The notes under the pieces are model-generated. The model worked only from the letters and a program-made list of their open reading frames with translations, made no database searches and was not told the DNA's origin. Below are positions 32,900 to 40,953 of a DNA stretch of 64,000 nucleotides, in pieces. Position 1 is the first letter of the stretch; every line of letters starts with the position of its first letter. A program made the position numbers and the translations under genes. Origin of the DNA: Gemmatimonadales bacterium (GTDB lineage Bacteria > Gemmatimonadota > Gemmatimonadetes > Longimicrobiales > Gaopeijiaceae); contig REBS01000081.1 in the NCBI GenBank assembly GCA_007692605.1, forward strand, positions 1-64,000, written 5' to 3'.

Positions 32900-34165
32900 A
32901 TGACCTCAGATTCCGATCCCTTTCAGCGCCCCGAGGTCGGTCCCATCCGTCGCCTGGCGGTCCTGGGTGCCGGGCCCGTTGGACTCGACGCCGCCCTGGC
33001 GGCCCGCGACGCCGGGTTCGCGCTTCGTGTCTACGAGGCCGGCCCCCATCCGGCCGCTCATGTCCGGCGCTGGGGGCATGTGCGCCTCTTCTCGCCCTGG
33101 TCGATGAACCTGTCCGATCGGATGCGGGAGGGGTTGTCCGCGATCGACGGACCGCTCGAGGTCGACCCCGACGCGTCGCCGACGGGGAACGAGCTGGTCG
33201 ACCGGGTCTTCGACCCCCTCTGGTCCACAGCCTTCCTGAGAGATGCCTTGCGCACCGGGACCCGGGTCCTGGCCGTGGGGCGTCAGGGCACGCTCAAGCA
33301 CGAGGAGATCGCTTCGGCGACCCGCGCCAGCCGGCCCTTCCGCATCCTGGTTCGGGACGAGACGGGCACCGAGCGGACCGAGTTCGCCGACCTGGTCCTC
33401 GACTGCACCGGCAAGTTCGGAAATCCCAACACCCTGGGTGACGGGGGGATCCCGGCCCCCGGCGAGCGGGCGCTCGAAGACCGGATCGAGCGCTGGCTGC
33501 CCGATCTCGACCGTGAGGCCGATCGATGGGCCGGGGGAACGACCCTCCTGGTCGGGAGCGGCCACTCGGCGCAGACCGCCGTGCGCGCCCTCGACGCCCT
33601 CGCTCGCCGGACACCGGGCACCCGGGTGGTCTGGGCGATGCGCAGGGATGACCCGGAATTCGGGACGGACCCCGATGATCCACTCCCCCTGCGCAGGGAG
33701 CTTGTTGCCGAGGCCTCGCGGATCGCGCGTGGCGACTCCTCAGGGGTCGAGCCGGAGCTCGGGGTGGTCGTCGACGCCCTGGAGTCCGCTTCGGACGGGG
33801 TGAGCGTGCGCCTGCGACGTGGGGGTGCCGACGTGCGGGAGATTCGGGCCGATCGGATTCTGGCGCTGACCGGAGGTGTGGGCGACGCGGGGCTCTATCG
33901 GCAGCTTCAGATTCACGAGTGCTACGCCACCTCGGGCCCGATGAAGCTCTCGGCTGCCCTTCTGGGGAGTGGCGGAGGGGACTGCCTGGCGCAGGAGAGC
34001 CATGGAGTCGAGACGCTCATGAACCCGGAGCCGGGCTTCTTCATCCTGGGCGACAAGTCCTACGGGCGGAACAGCACCTTCCTCCTGCAGGTCGGCTGGA
34101 GCCAGGTCGACGAGGTGTTCGCGGCGATCGGTGCCGGAGCGGCCCCGGGAACGTCCCCCCCATGA
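32900..34165 (+). CDS. FAD/NAD(P)-dependent oxidoreductase of unknown substrate
   Basis: A 421-residue flavoprotein with dinucleotide fold LAVLGAGPVGLDAALAARDAG at the N-terminus and a second Rossmann motif, TTLLVGSGHSAQTAVRAL, in the middle, as in flavin monooxygenase/thioredoxin-reductase-like proteins. RWGHVRLFSPWSMN is a distinctive conserved-looking segment. FILGDKSYGRNSTFLLQVG near the end resembles the FAD-closing motif. No substrate is recognised. The 4-nt overlap with the NSAR-type gene (ATGA) suggests a joint role, perhaps oxidation of an amino acid or derivative. Confidence 0.8.
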   Translation: MTSDSDPFQRPEVGPIRRLAVLGAGPVGLDAALAARDAGFALRVYEAGPHPAAHVRRWGHVRLFSPWSMNLSDRMREGLSAIDGPLEVDPDASPTGNELVDRVFDPLWSTAFLRDALRTGTRVLAVGRQGTLKHEEIASATRASRPFRILVRDETGTERTEFADLVLDCTGKFGNPNTLGDGGIPAPGERALEDRIERWLPDLDREADRWAGGTTLLVGSGHSAQTAVRALDALARRTPGTRVVWAMRRDDPEFGTDPDDPLPLRRELVAEASRIARGDSSGVEPELGVVVDALESASDGVSVRLRRGGADVREIRADRILALTGGVGDAGLYRQLQIHECYATSGPMKLSAALLGSGGGDCLAQESHGVETLMNPEPGFFILGDKSYGRNSTFLLQVGWSQVDEVFAAIGAGAAPGTSPP

Positions 34166-35268
34166 AGATCGACCGCGCCGAGCTCCGGGAGATCCGCCTT
34201 CCCCTTCGCGAGCCCTTCGCCATCAGCTCCGGGGTCTGGAGCGAGCGCAGGGTGATCCTGTTGCGGCTCGAGGGCGAGGGCGTCGCGGGCTGGGGCGAGT
34301 GCGTCGCCGCCGAGGACCCGTCGTACTCTCCCGAGACCACCGATACGGCGTGGCATGTGCTGACCCGCTTCCTGGTGCCCGGACTCCCGGGCCGCGAGAT
34401 CATGGGGCCGGCCGAGGTGTTCACCCACGCCCCGTGGGTCCGGGGCAACCGCATGGCGAAGGCCGCCGTCGAGATGTCGGTTTGGGACTTGTGGGCGAAG
34501 AGCCTGGGGGTTCCGGTCTGGGAGCTTCTGGGCTCCTCCGGACGGGCGATCCGGGTGGGGGTGAGCGTTGGGCTGCAATCGAGCGATGACACCCTGCTCG
34601 GGAAGGTCGAGGGCTACCTGAAGGAGGGGTACGCGCGGATCAAGCTCAAGATCAAGCCCGGCCGCGACGTCGAGATGCTGCGCGCGGTGAGGGACCGGTT
34701 CCCCGAGGTCTCCCTGATGGCCGACGCGAACTCGGCGTATACCCTCTCGGATCTCCCCCGCCTGCGCGAGATGGATGACCTGGGTCTGACGATGATCGAA
34801 CAGCCGCTGGGCCACGAGGACCTCCTCGATCACGCGGCGCTGCAGGCGGACCTGCGCACCCCGATCTGTCTCGACGAGTCGATCCGCTCGCTCGACGACC
34901 TGCGCCTGGCTCTTCACCTCGATGCCGGGCGGGTCGTGAACCTGAAGCCGGGCCGCGTCGGCGGGCTGGCGGAGTCTCTGCGAATCCATCGGCTCTGCTC
35001 GGAGCGCCAGATCCCGCTCTGGTGCGGGGGAATGCTCGAAACGGGGATCGGACGCGCCTTCAATGTCGCGCTGGCGGGACTTCCGGGTTTCACCCTCCCG
35101 GGCGACATTTCGGCGAGCCGGCGCTACTGGGAGCGCGACATCGTGCGCCCGGAGTGGGAGCTTTCGTCGGGAACGATCACCCCGGCGTCCGGGCCGGGTA
35201 TCGGTGTGGAGCCCGATCTCGAACGGATCGACGAACTGACGCACCGAAAGGTGACCTTTCCCGACTGA
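34162..35268 (+). CDS. enolase-superfamily enzyme of the o-succinylbenzoate synthase / N-succinylamino acid racemase (MenC/NSAR) family
   Basis: A 368-residue muconate-lactonising-subgroup enzyme. The K-x-K catalytic motif is in RIKLKIKPG, metal ligands are in LMADANSAY, TMIEQPL and CLDESIRS, and the second catalytic lysine is in VNLKPGRVGG. The family includes both OSBS of menaquinone synthesis and NSAR. No other men genes are nearby, whereas a COG3375 acyltransferase is, which favours racemisation of N-succinyl amino acids. ATG 34162 overlaps the oxidoreductase stop. Length is normal. Confidence 0.88.
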   Translation: MKIDRAELREIRLPLREPFAISSGVWSERRVILLRLEGEGVAGWGECVAAEDPSYSPETTDTAWHVLTRFLVPGLPGREIMGPAEVFTHAPWVRGNRMAKAAVEMSVWDLWAKSLGVPVWELLGSSGRAIRVGVSVGLQSSDDTLLGKVEGYLKEGYARIKLKIKPGRDVEMLRAVRDRFPEVSLMADANSAYTLSDLPRLREMDDLGLTMIEQPLGHEDLLDHAALQADLRTPICLDESIRSLDDLRLALHLDAGRVVNLKPGRVGGLAESLRIHRLCSERQIPLWCGGMLETGIGRAFNVALAGLPGFTLPGDISASRRYWERDIVRPEWELSSGTITPASGPGIGVEPDLERIDELTHRKVTFPD

Positions 35269-35364
35269 CCTCCGCGACTGACCTCCGCGACCGACGTCCT
35301 GACCGACGTTCCGACTGATGCTCCCGAGCCATCCCGTCCCTGCCCGAGCCAGGAGTCCCCAGGC

Positions 35365-37128
35365 GTGAAGCCGTTCGCCCTCTTCATCGTCGTCCTCTTT
35401 GTCGTTGCGGCCGCCCTTCCGGGCGCGGGGATTGCGCATGCCCAGATCACCCCTCTCGATGGCTCCGGGGCACCGGACCGTTCGATCGGACCGCTCGCCG
35501 ACGGAGCGTGGGACCTCCTCTTCGTCGGAGGGCGCCTGGTGGACGGATCGGGGAATCCATGGAGCTACTCCGATGTGGCGATTCGTGATGACCGGATCGT
35601 GCGAGTTGCGCCGGCGGGCACGCTGAACCGGGCAGGCGCTCGCGAGGTGCTCGACATCTCGGGGCTCGTTCTGGCGCCGGGGTTCATCGATCTGAACGGG
35701 CAGTCCGACAACATGTATCTCGAGGACGGCTCGGCGCTCTCCAAGCTCTTCCAGGGGGTGACGACCGAGATCATGGGCGAGTCGAACACTCCCGCCCCCC
35801 TGGCGCCCGGGGAACGGGCCACGCACGTATCCGAAGCGGTGGCGGCACGTCGGACGCGAGAGTGGCAGCGCTTCTCGGGCTGGCTCGAAGAGATGGAGGC
35901 GGGGGGGGTGGCGCTGAATGTCGGCTCCTTCCTGGGTGGGACCACGGTGCGGCGGCACGCCATGGGCCAGTCGCAACGCACGCCCAATCCCGCGGAGCTG
36001 CAGCAGATGCGGGAGGTCACGGAGCAGGCCATGAAGGACGGCGCCTTCGGGGTCGCGACCGCCCTCATCTACCCCCCGGGCGCCTATGCGGGGATCGACG
36101 AGCTCGTCGAGATCGCCGAGGTCGTGCAGGCCCACGGCGGCCTCTACATCACCCACATGCGGAGCGAGTCCTACTTCATTCTCGATGCGCTCGAGGAGGC
36201 AATCGAGATCGGCGAGCGGTCCGGGGTCCCGGTCGAGATCTTCCACCTGAAGGTGGCCGGACGCGACAACTGGGACAGGACCGACGACGTGCTCGGGGTC
36301 ATCGAAGACGCCCGGCGGCGCGGACTCGACGTGAGCGCCGGGATGTACCCGTACACCGCGGCTTCGACAGGGCTGACCGCCTGCTTCCCCCCATGGGTCC
36401 AGGCCGATGGAGGCCTCTATCGGAACCTGGCGGACCCCGAGGCGCGCAGCCGGATCCGGGCGGAGATGACCGGCCCGCCGACCCGGTGGGAGAACTGGTG
36501 TCGGCTGGCGGGCCCGGAGGGAAGCGTGATCGCCACCGTATCGAACCCGGACCATGTCCGCTGGGTGGGCCGGTCGCTGGCCGAGGTGGCCGCGGAGCGC
36601 GGGGTCGACTGGATCGATGTGACCATGGATCTCGTTCTGCGGGATCGCTCGCGGGTCGGGATGATCTACTTCGCCATGGACGAGGACCGCGTACGGCAGA
36701 AGCTCGCGCTCCCCTACATGAAGTTCGGCACGGATGGCGCCGGCTGGAACCCGAACCGGGCCGGTGGGCAGCCGCACCCGAGGGCCTACGGTAGCTACCC
36801 CCGAATCCTGGGCCGGTACGTGCGCGACGAGGGGATCATCACCCTCGAAGACGCGGTCAGAAAATCATCGTGGGCCGTCGCGGAGCGGCTGGGGCTGCAG
36901 GACCGGGGTCTGGTCGTCGAGGGCTTCATGGCGGATCTCGTCGTCTTCGACCCGGAGACGATCGAGGAGCGGAGCACCTACGAGCGGCCTCACCAGCTGG
37001 CCGAGGGAGTCCACCACCTGTACGTGAACGGCCAGGCGGTGATCTCGCACGGTCGCGCCACCCCGGCCCGCCCGGGGCGGTTCCTGAGGGGCCCGGGCTG
37101 GGTGCCCCCCGAAGATCCGGATCGCTGA
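35365..37128 (+). CDS. exported amidohydrolase of the N-acyl-D-amino-acid deacylase family, lacking the HxH motif
   Basis: A 587-residue protein with a signal peptide (FALFIVVLFVVAAALPG, cleaved after AHA). The GTG at 35365 has AGGAG nine bases upstream. It matches COG3653 D-aminoacylases: VLAPGFIDLNGQSD, HMRSESYFILDALEEA, EIFHLKVAG, and MKFGTDGAGWNP. The usual metal-binding H-x-H after PGFID is replaced by N-G-Q, and the cysteine ligand of D-aminoacylase is not evident. The two later histidines and the aspartate are kept. Activity is therefore uncertain. It closes the cluster with the NSAR-type enzyme, suggesting handling of N-acyl amino acids outside the cytoplasm. Confidence 0.82.
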   Translation: MKPFALFIVVLFVVAAALPGAGIAHAQITPLDGSGAPDRSIGPLADGAWDLLFVGGRLVDGSGNPWSYSDVAIRDDRIVRVAPAGTLNRAGAREVLDISGLVLAPGFIDLNGQSDNMYLEDGSALSKLFQGVTTEIMGESNTPAPLAPGERATHVSEAVAARRTREWQRFSGWLEEMEAGGVALNVGSFLGGTTVRRHAMGQSQRTPNPAELQQMREVTEQAMKDGAFGVATALIYPPGAYAGIDELVEIAEVVQAHGGLYITHMRSESYFILDALEEAIEIGERSGVPVEIFHLKVAGRDNWDRTDDVLGVIEDARRRGLDVSAGMYPYTAASTGLTACFPPWVQADGGLYRNLADPEARSRIRAEMTGPPTRWENWCRLAGPEGSVIATVSNPDHVRWVGRSLAEVAAERGVDWIDVTMDLVLRDRSRVGMIYFAMDEDRVRQKLALPYMKFGTDGAGWNPNRAGGQPHPRAYGSYPRILGRYVRDEGIITLEDAVRKSSWAVAERLGLQDRGLVVEGFMADLVVFDPETIEERSTYERPHQLAEGVHHLYVNGQAVISHGRATPARPGRFLRGPGWVPPEDPDR

Positions 37129-37145
37129 GGTCGGGCCCCTCCGCT

Positions 37146-37796
37146 TCATCGCGGTATCTCGAAGGTGGGTGTGCGCGCCTGGTAGCGCTGAACCGGCAGC
37201 CCGAGGGCGCGCACGAGGAGGCGCCGGAAGCCGCGGCCCAGGGCGCTCCCGACCTGTTCACCCCCTTCGACGGCCGCGCCCAGGTCCCCCTGCAGCCATC
37301 GGCGCAGCTCGTCGATATCCGAGAGCGAGAGGGTCTCGACCTCGACGCGCCCCAGGTAGTAGTAGCGCCCTTCGCGCAGGGGTCGGAGGGGAACCGTGAG
37401 GTTGGCCTGCAGGAAGGCGAGGGCCGCGTCGGGCGACAGGACATTCCCCTGGTCGCCGTCTGCGGTCTCGACCAGGAACCGATTCGACAGGGGGTCCTGG
37501 CGAACCGTCGCGCGCCACTCGAATCGGCCATCCTGGGAGTCGAAGAACTGGTCGCGCCAGAGCTCCACGACGATCTGGATGCGAACCGGAAGGCCGGACT
37601 CCAGCGAGCGAATCGTCCCCCTCGTGGTGAGGATCGGACCCAGCACGGCTTCGACCCGTCCGTCGCTCCCCTGCAGGCGGAGCTCCAGCGGGGGCGGCGC
37701 ACTCTGGGCAAGCAGCCCGGTCGCAGCGGTCGGCCCCACCACCGTCGAGGCCAGCAGAAGCGCCACAAGCGCCAACCAGATACAAGAGGGGAGCAC
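37146..37796 (-). CDS. DUF4390 family exported protein
   Basis: A 216-residue protein with a signal peptide (WLALVALLLASTVVG). The rest matches the DUF4390 pattern: short beta strands with paired Leu/Arg, ESGLPVRIQIVVELWR, GRYYYLGRVEVETLSLSDI. In betaproteobacteria a DUF4390 gene sits next to ntrY-ntrX; here NtrY and NtrX homologues lie just upstream in the same direction with one barrel gene between. It starts at a GTG 5 bp after the barrel gene stop. The function is unknown. Confidence 0.72.
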   Translation of the reverse strand: MLPSCIWLALVALLLASTVVGPTAATGLLAQSAPPPLELRLQGSDGRVEAVLGPILTTRGTIRSLESGLPVRIQIVVELWRDQFFDSQDGRFEWRATVRQDPLSNRFLVETADGDQGNVLSPDAALAFLQANLTVPLRPLREGRYYYLGRVEVETLSLSDIDELRRWLQGDLGAAVEGGEQVGSALGRGFRRLLVRALGLPVQRYQARTPTFEIPR

Positions 37797-37801
37797 GGGT
37801 C

Positions 37802-39598
37802 TCAGAACCCCCGCGCGAGCCGCATGAAGAAATTGAGTCCGCGGTCCCGTCGGGACAGCGGATAGGCCCAGTACATCCCGAGCGGACCGAGGGTGAGGCC
37901 CGCCCCGATATCGGCCCGCAGCGGGCTGTCAGTCCTGGGGTCGATCAGCGAGTCCCCGGGGTGCGCCCGCCCGCCTCCGACTCCACCGAACACCGTCCAG
38001 CCCGGCTGGAGGAGAACCTGGGAGCCCAGCTCCCAGTCGGTCCGGTTCTCGGCATCGGGCTTCCACGAGAAGGGCAGATACCCGTGCAACTCCGCCTGAA
38101 AGAGGCCCACACGGTCACACCCGTAGGCCGGATGGCGCTGCTCTCCCCCGAGCTCGTCGACGAGCCCTGCCCGGGCGTCGCAGTCCACCGAGAACCTCCG
38201 GTGGCCCGGGAGGGACCCTTCTCCACCCAGGGTACGCTGGAACTGGGGTGCAAGGGGGTTGCCATCGACGGAGCCGGCCAGCAGAAGCCGAACATTCAGC
38301 CGGGTATTCGGACCCAGGCGGTTGTAGCGCCGTAGGTCGAGGGTGAGGTCGGTGGCGAGGGGGAAGCCCGCCGAATCCTCATCGAAGTTCAGCCCCCGCA
38401 GGCCCTCGCTGACCGTGGTCGCCTCGGGGAGCTGAAGCCCTCCGCCGACACGCCGGCGGAGGTCGGCTTCGGCGAGCCAGCCGGTCGAGGGTTCGCGCAG
38501 GTCATCGCGCGTGTCCACCGCGAGCCCGAGAGCCAGGGTGCGCACGGAACCTTCGGCGATCAGCGGCTGGGGCCTCCAGGGAGTCTCCTGGTCGCGCAGG
38601 GTCCACGGGTTCCGGATCTGGGCCGGCCCATGGTTCTCTTCGCGGTACTCGATGCGGGCCCGAAGAGGTCGATCCAGCGGGTTGAGTTCGAGGAAGGTCG
38701 ACCAGCCGGAAGCCTCGAAGTAGTCCCTGAAGTCACGCCGAAGGAAGAAGGTGGTGAACGAGGCTTCGGGGTTGCCGATGCCGCGCGACTCGATAGGGCG
38801 GGTCTCGGAGTGAAGGATCAGCCCCATCCGGCCCTCACCGCTTCCACCGAGGTCCTGGCTGACCGAGAACCGGTAGCCGAGATTCTCACTGTCGAGTTCG
38901 AGCCCCGAGGCGGAGCGCCAGAGTCCGAAGGCTTCGACCTCGGTCGGATTCCGGCCCCCGCTCCGAAGCACGGACCCGACGTATAGGGGGAGCCCCTCGG
39001 TCCGATTGTAGTTGCCCGCCGACCGGATCGTGGGGCGAAGGGTGGCGAATCCGAGATCGGCCTGGAGGAAGGGGGCCAGATCCCTCGCCGGAAGCTCCTC
39101 AGGCTCGATCCGGTCTCCCCGGATCCGGAAGCGAAGGGGGGCGGCATAGGCCCGGATCGGCCCCGACACCGTGGGGTCGTCGGCGGGCAGGAGCCTGCCC
39201 CCGATAATCAGGACCGAGCCTTCGATCCGCCCCTCTCCGACCAGGCTCAGGTCGCCATTGACCACCAGGACGGGTCCCTCCACGACCCCCGCGACCCTCA
39301 GCTCGCCGCCGAGCACTCCCAGGGCGCCGGTCAGGCGGGTGCCCGCGGGAATCCGGGTCCCCCCGGCCGCCCGGAGGGTCCCCGGATCGTTCAGGAAGTC
39401 GAAGGCCTCCTGCCGCACCTCCTGCGGGAGGGCTCCGCCGACCGGGGTGACCTGGGCCTGGAGCGGGCGTGGAAACAGACCGGTGCCCAGTGTGGCGAGC
39501 ACCACTGAAACCAGAAGGAGGGTACGCCCGGGATGCGATGGGATTCCAGACATTACGGATTCACTCCAGGGTTCGTGGGTGCGGTTCGGGTAGGTCAT
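37802..39598 (-). CDS. beta-helix (bactofilin-like) plus outer-membrane beta-barrel fusion protein
   Basis: A 598-residue exported protein. After a hydrophobic signal (TLLLVSVVLATLGTG, QAQ cleavage), residues about 75-145 repeat G-x-hydrophobic triplets (TGALGVLGGELRVAGVVEG, then GDLSLVGEGRIEGSVLIIGG) typical of right-handed beta-helices such as bactofilins. From about 175 the protein alternates strands and turns like a surface-antigen/BamA barrel, ending in ...RLARGF with terminal Phe. The ATG at 39598 overlaps the ntrX-like stop (ATGA); ATG 39553 with GGAG upstream gives a cleaner signal peptide and is an alternative. Confidence 0.7.
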   Translation of the reverse strand: MTYPNRTHEPWSESVMSGIPSHPGRTLLLVSVVLATLGTGLFPRPLQAQVTPVGGALPQEVRQEAFDFLNDPGTLRAAGGTRIPAGTRLTGALGVLGGELRVAGVVEGPVLVVNGDLSLVGEGRIEGSVLIIGGRLLPADDPTVSGPIRAYAAPLRFRIRGDRIEPEELPARDLAPFLQADLGFATLRPTIRSAGNYNRTEGLPLYVGSVLRSGGRNPTEVEAFGLWRSASGLELDSENLGYRFSVSQDLGGSGEGRMGLILHSETRPIESRGIGNPEASFTTFFLRRDFRDYFEASGWSTFLELNPLDRPLRARIEYREENHGPAQIRNPWTLRDQETPWRPQPLIAEGSVRTLALGLAVDTRDDLREPSTGWLAEADLRRRVGGGLQLPEATTVSEGLRGLNFDEDSAGFPLATDLTLDLRRYNRLGPNTRLNVRLLLAGSVDGNPLAPQFQRTLGGEGSLPGHRRFSVDCDARAGLVDELGGEQRHPAYGCDRVGLFQAELHGYLPFSWKPDAENRTDWELGSQVLLQPGWTVFGGVGGGRAHPGDSLIDPRTDSPLRADIGAGLTLGPLGMYWAYPLSRRDRGLNFFMRLARGF

Positions 39599-40953
39599 GG
39601 TTCGAGCTCCAGCCGGCTCATGCGTCGATACAGGTTGCCGCGATCGGTCTGGAGCTTCCGGGCGGCTTCGGCCACATTCCCTTCGGCGGCCCGCAGCGCG
39701 CCCTCGATGAGTGCCGCTTCGTAGTCGTCGAGGCGGGTGCGCAGGGAGCGCTCATCGTCGTTACGGTACCCCGGGTCGACCCGCGCGCTTCCTCGAGCCT
39801 GGGGGAGGAGCGAGAGCACGAGGGTGGCGTCGACCTCTTCTCCGGGGTGAAGGATCGCCGCTCGCTCCAGAAGGTTGAAGAGCTCCCGCACATTGCCGGG
39901 CCACCCGTAGCGCCGCAGCTCCCGGAGGGCGTCCTCGGTGATCCGGGGTGCGGGAATCCCCTGTCGGGCCCGGAGCCGGTTCAGTCCGTGCTCGACGAGA
40001 TCGGCCAGGTCCTCGGGGCGCTCTCTCAGGGGGGGCATGGTGATCGGCACCACCTCGAGGCGGAAGAGGAGGTCTTCGCGGAAGCGACCGTCCGAGACCG
40101 CCGCCCTCAGGTCGATGTTCGTGGCGGCAAGCACCCGCACATCGACCTCGACGGAGTGCTGGCCTCCGACCCGCTGGATCCGTCCGGTCTCGAGGGTGCG
40201 CAGGAGCTTGGCCTGGGCCTCGCCCCCCAGGTCCGCCACCTCGTCGAGAAAGAGGGTGCCCCCATGGGCCAGCTCGAAGCGGCCCCTCCGGCGCTCCGTG
40301 GCTCCCGTGAACGCGCCCTTCTCGTGCCCGAACATCTCGCTTTCGACCAGGTCCCGGGGGATCGCGGCCGAGTTCACCCGAACGAAGGGTCCTCCCTTCC
40401 GATTGGAGAGGGCGTGGATGGCCGCCGCCGCCAGCTCCTTGCCGGTTCCGCTCTCGCCGGAGATGAGCACGCGCGCCTGGGTGGGGCCCACCTTTCGGAT
40501 CGTCTCCCGGATCGCCTCCATCTTAGCACTGCTCCCGACGAGCCGGGTTCCGGGGCCCATCTCCTCCTGCAGCGCCCGACTCAGGTCGCGGGCCCGTCCC
40601 ACCTCGAGGGCCGCCCGCAGGGTCAGGAGAACCGACTCGGGGGTCAGCGGCTTCTCGAGGAAGTGGAAGGCGCCCCGATGGGTCGCCTCGACCGCGTCGC
40701 CCAGGCTGGCCTCCCCGCTCATCATCACGACGGGGGTGCCGGGTACCCGCTCCAGGAGCCGGGGGAGAAGATCCAGTCCCGACTCACCCGGGAAGACCAG
40801 GTCGAGGAGGATCGCCTCGGGGGCGGCCTCGCGGACGGTCTCGAGCGCCGAGGCGCCGTCGGCGGCTTCGGTCACGTCGAAGCCCTCGGATTCGAGCAGT
40901 GCCCGAAGCATGCGTCGGAGATTTCCCTCGTCGTCGACGATCAGGATGCTCAT
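39595..40953 (-). CDS. sigma-54-dependent response regulator, NtrX/NtrC family
   Basis: A 452-residue activator. The receiver domain (SILIVDDEG, phospho-acceptor Asp in AILLDLVFPGESG, KPLTPESV) is at 1-120. The AAA+ domain has Walker A GESGTGKE, the sigma-54-contacting GAFTGAT, Walker B GGTLFLDEVADL and the R-finger region. A Fis-type HTH (EGNVAEAARKLQTDRGNLYRR) ends it. ATG 40953 overlaps the kinase stop. A sigma-54-type promoter occurs in front of a Usp gene at 59.4 kb, so it has at least one possible target in this window. Confidence 0.94.
   Translation of the reverse strand: MSILIVDDEGNLRRMLRALLESEGFDVTEAADGASALETVREAAPEAILLDLVFPGESGLDLLPRLLERVPGTPVVMMSGEASLGDAVEATHRGAFHFLEKPLTPESVLLTLRAALEVGRARDLSRALQEEMGPGTRLVGSSAKMEAIRETIRKVGPTQARVLISGESGTGKELAAAAIHALSNRKGGPFVRVNSAAIPRDLVESEMFGHEKGAFTGATERRRGRFELAHGGTLFLDEVADLGGEAQAKLLRTLETGRIQRVGGQHSVEVDVRVLAATNIDLRAAVSDGRFREDLLFRLEVVPITMPPLRERPEDLADLVEHGLNRLRARQGIPAPRITEDALRELRRYGWPGNVRELFNLLERAAILHPGEEVDATLVLSLLPQARGSARVDPGYRNDDERSLRTRLDDYEAALIEGALRAAEGNVAEAARKLQTDRGNLYRRMSRLELEP

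Noticed and set aside
34060..36777. Roughly 900-codon open frame antisense to the NSAR-type and amidohydrolase genes
   Set aside because: Both + strand genes have full family motifs; the antisense frame has none.
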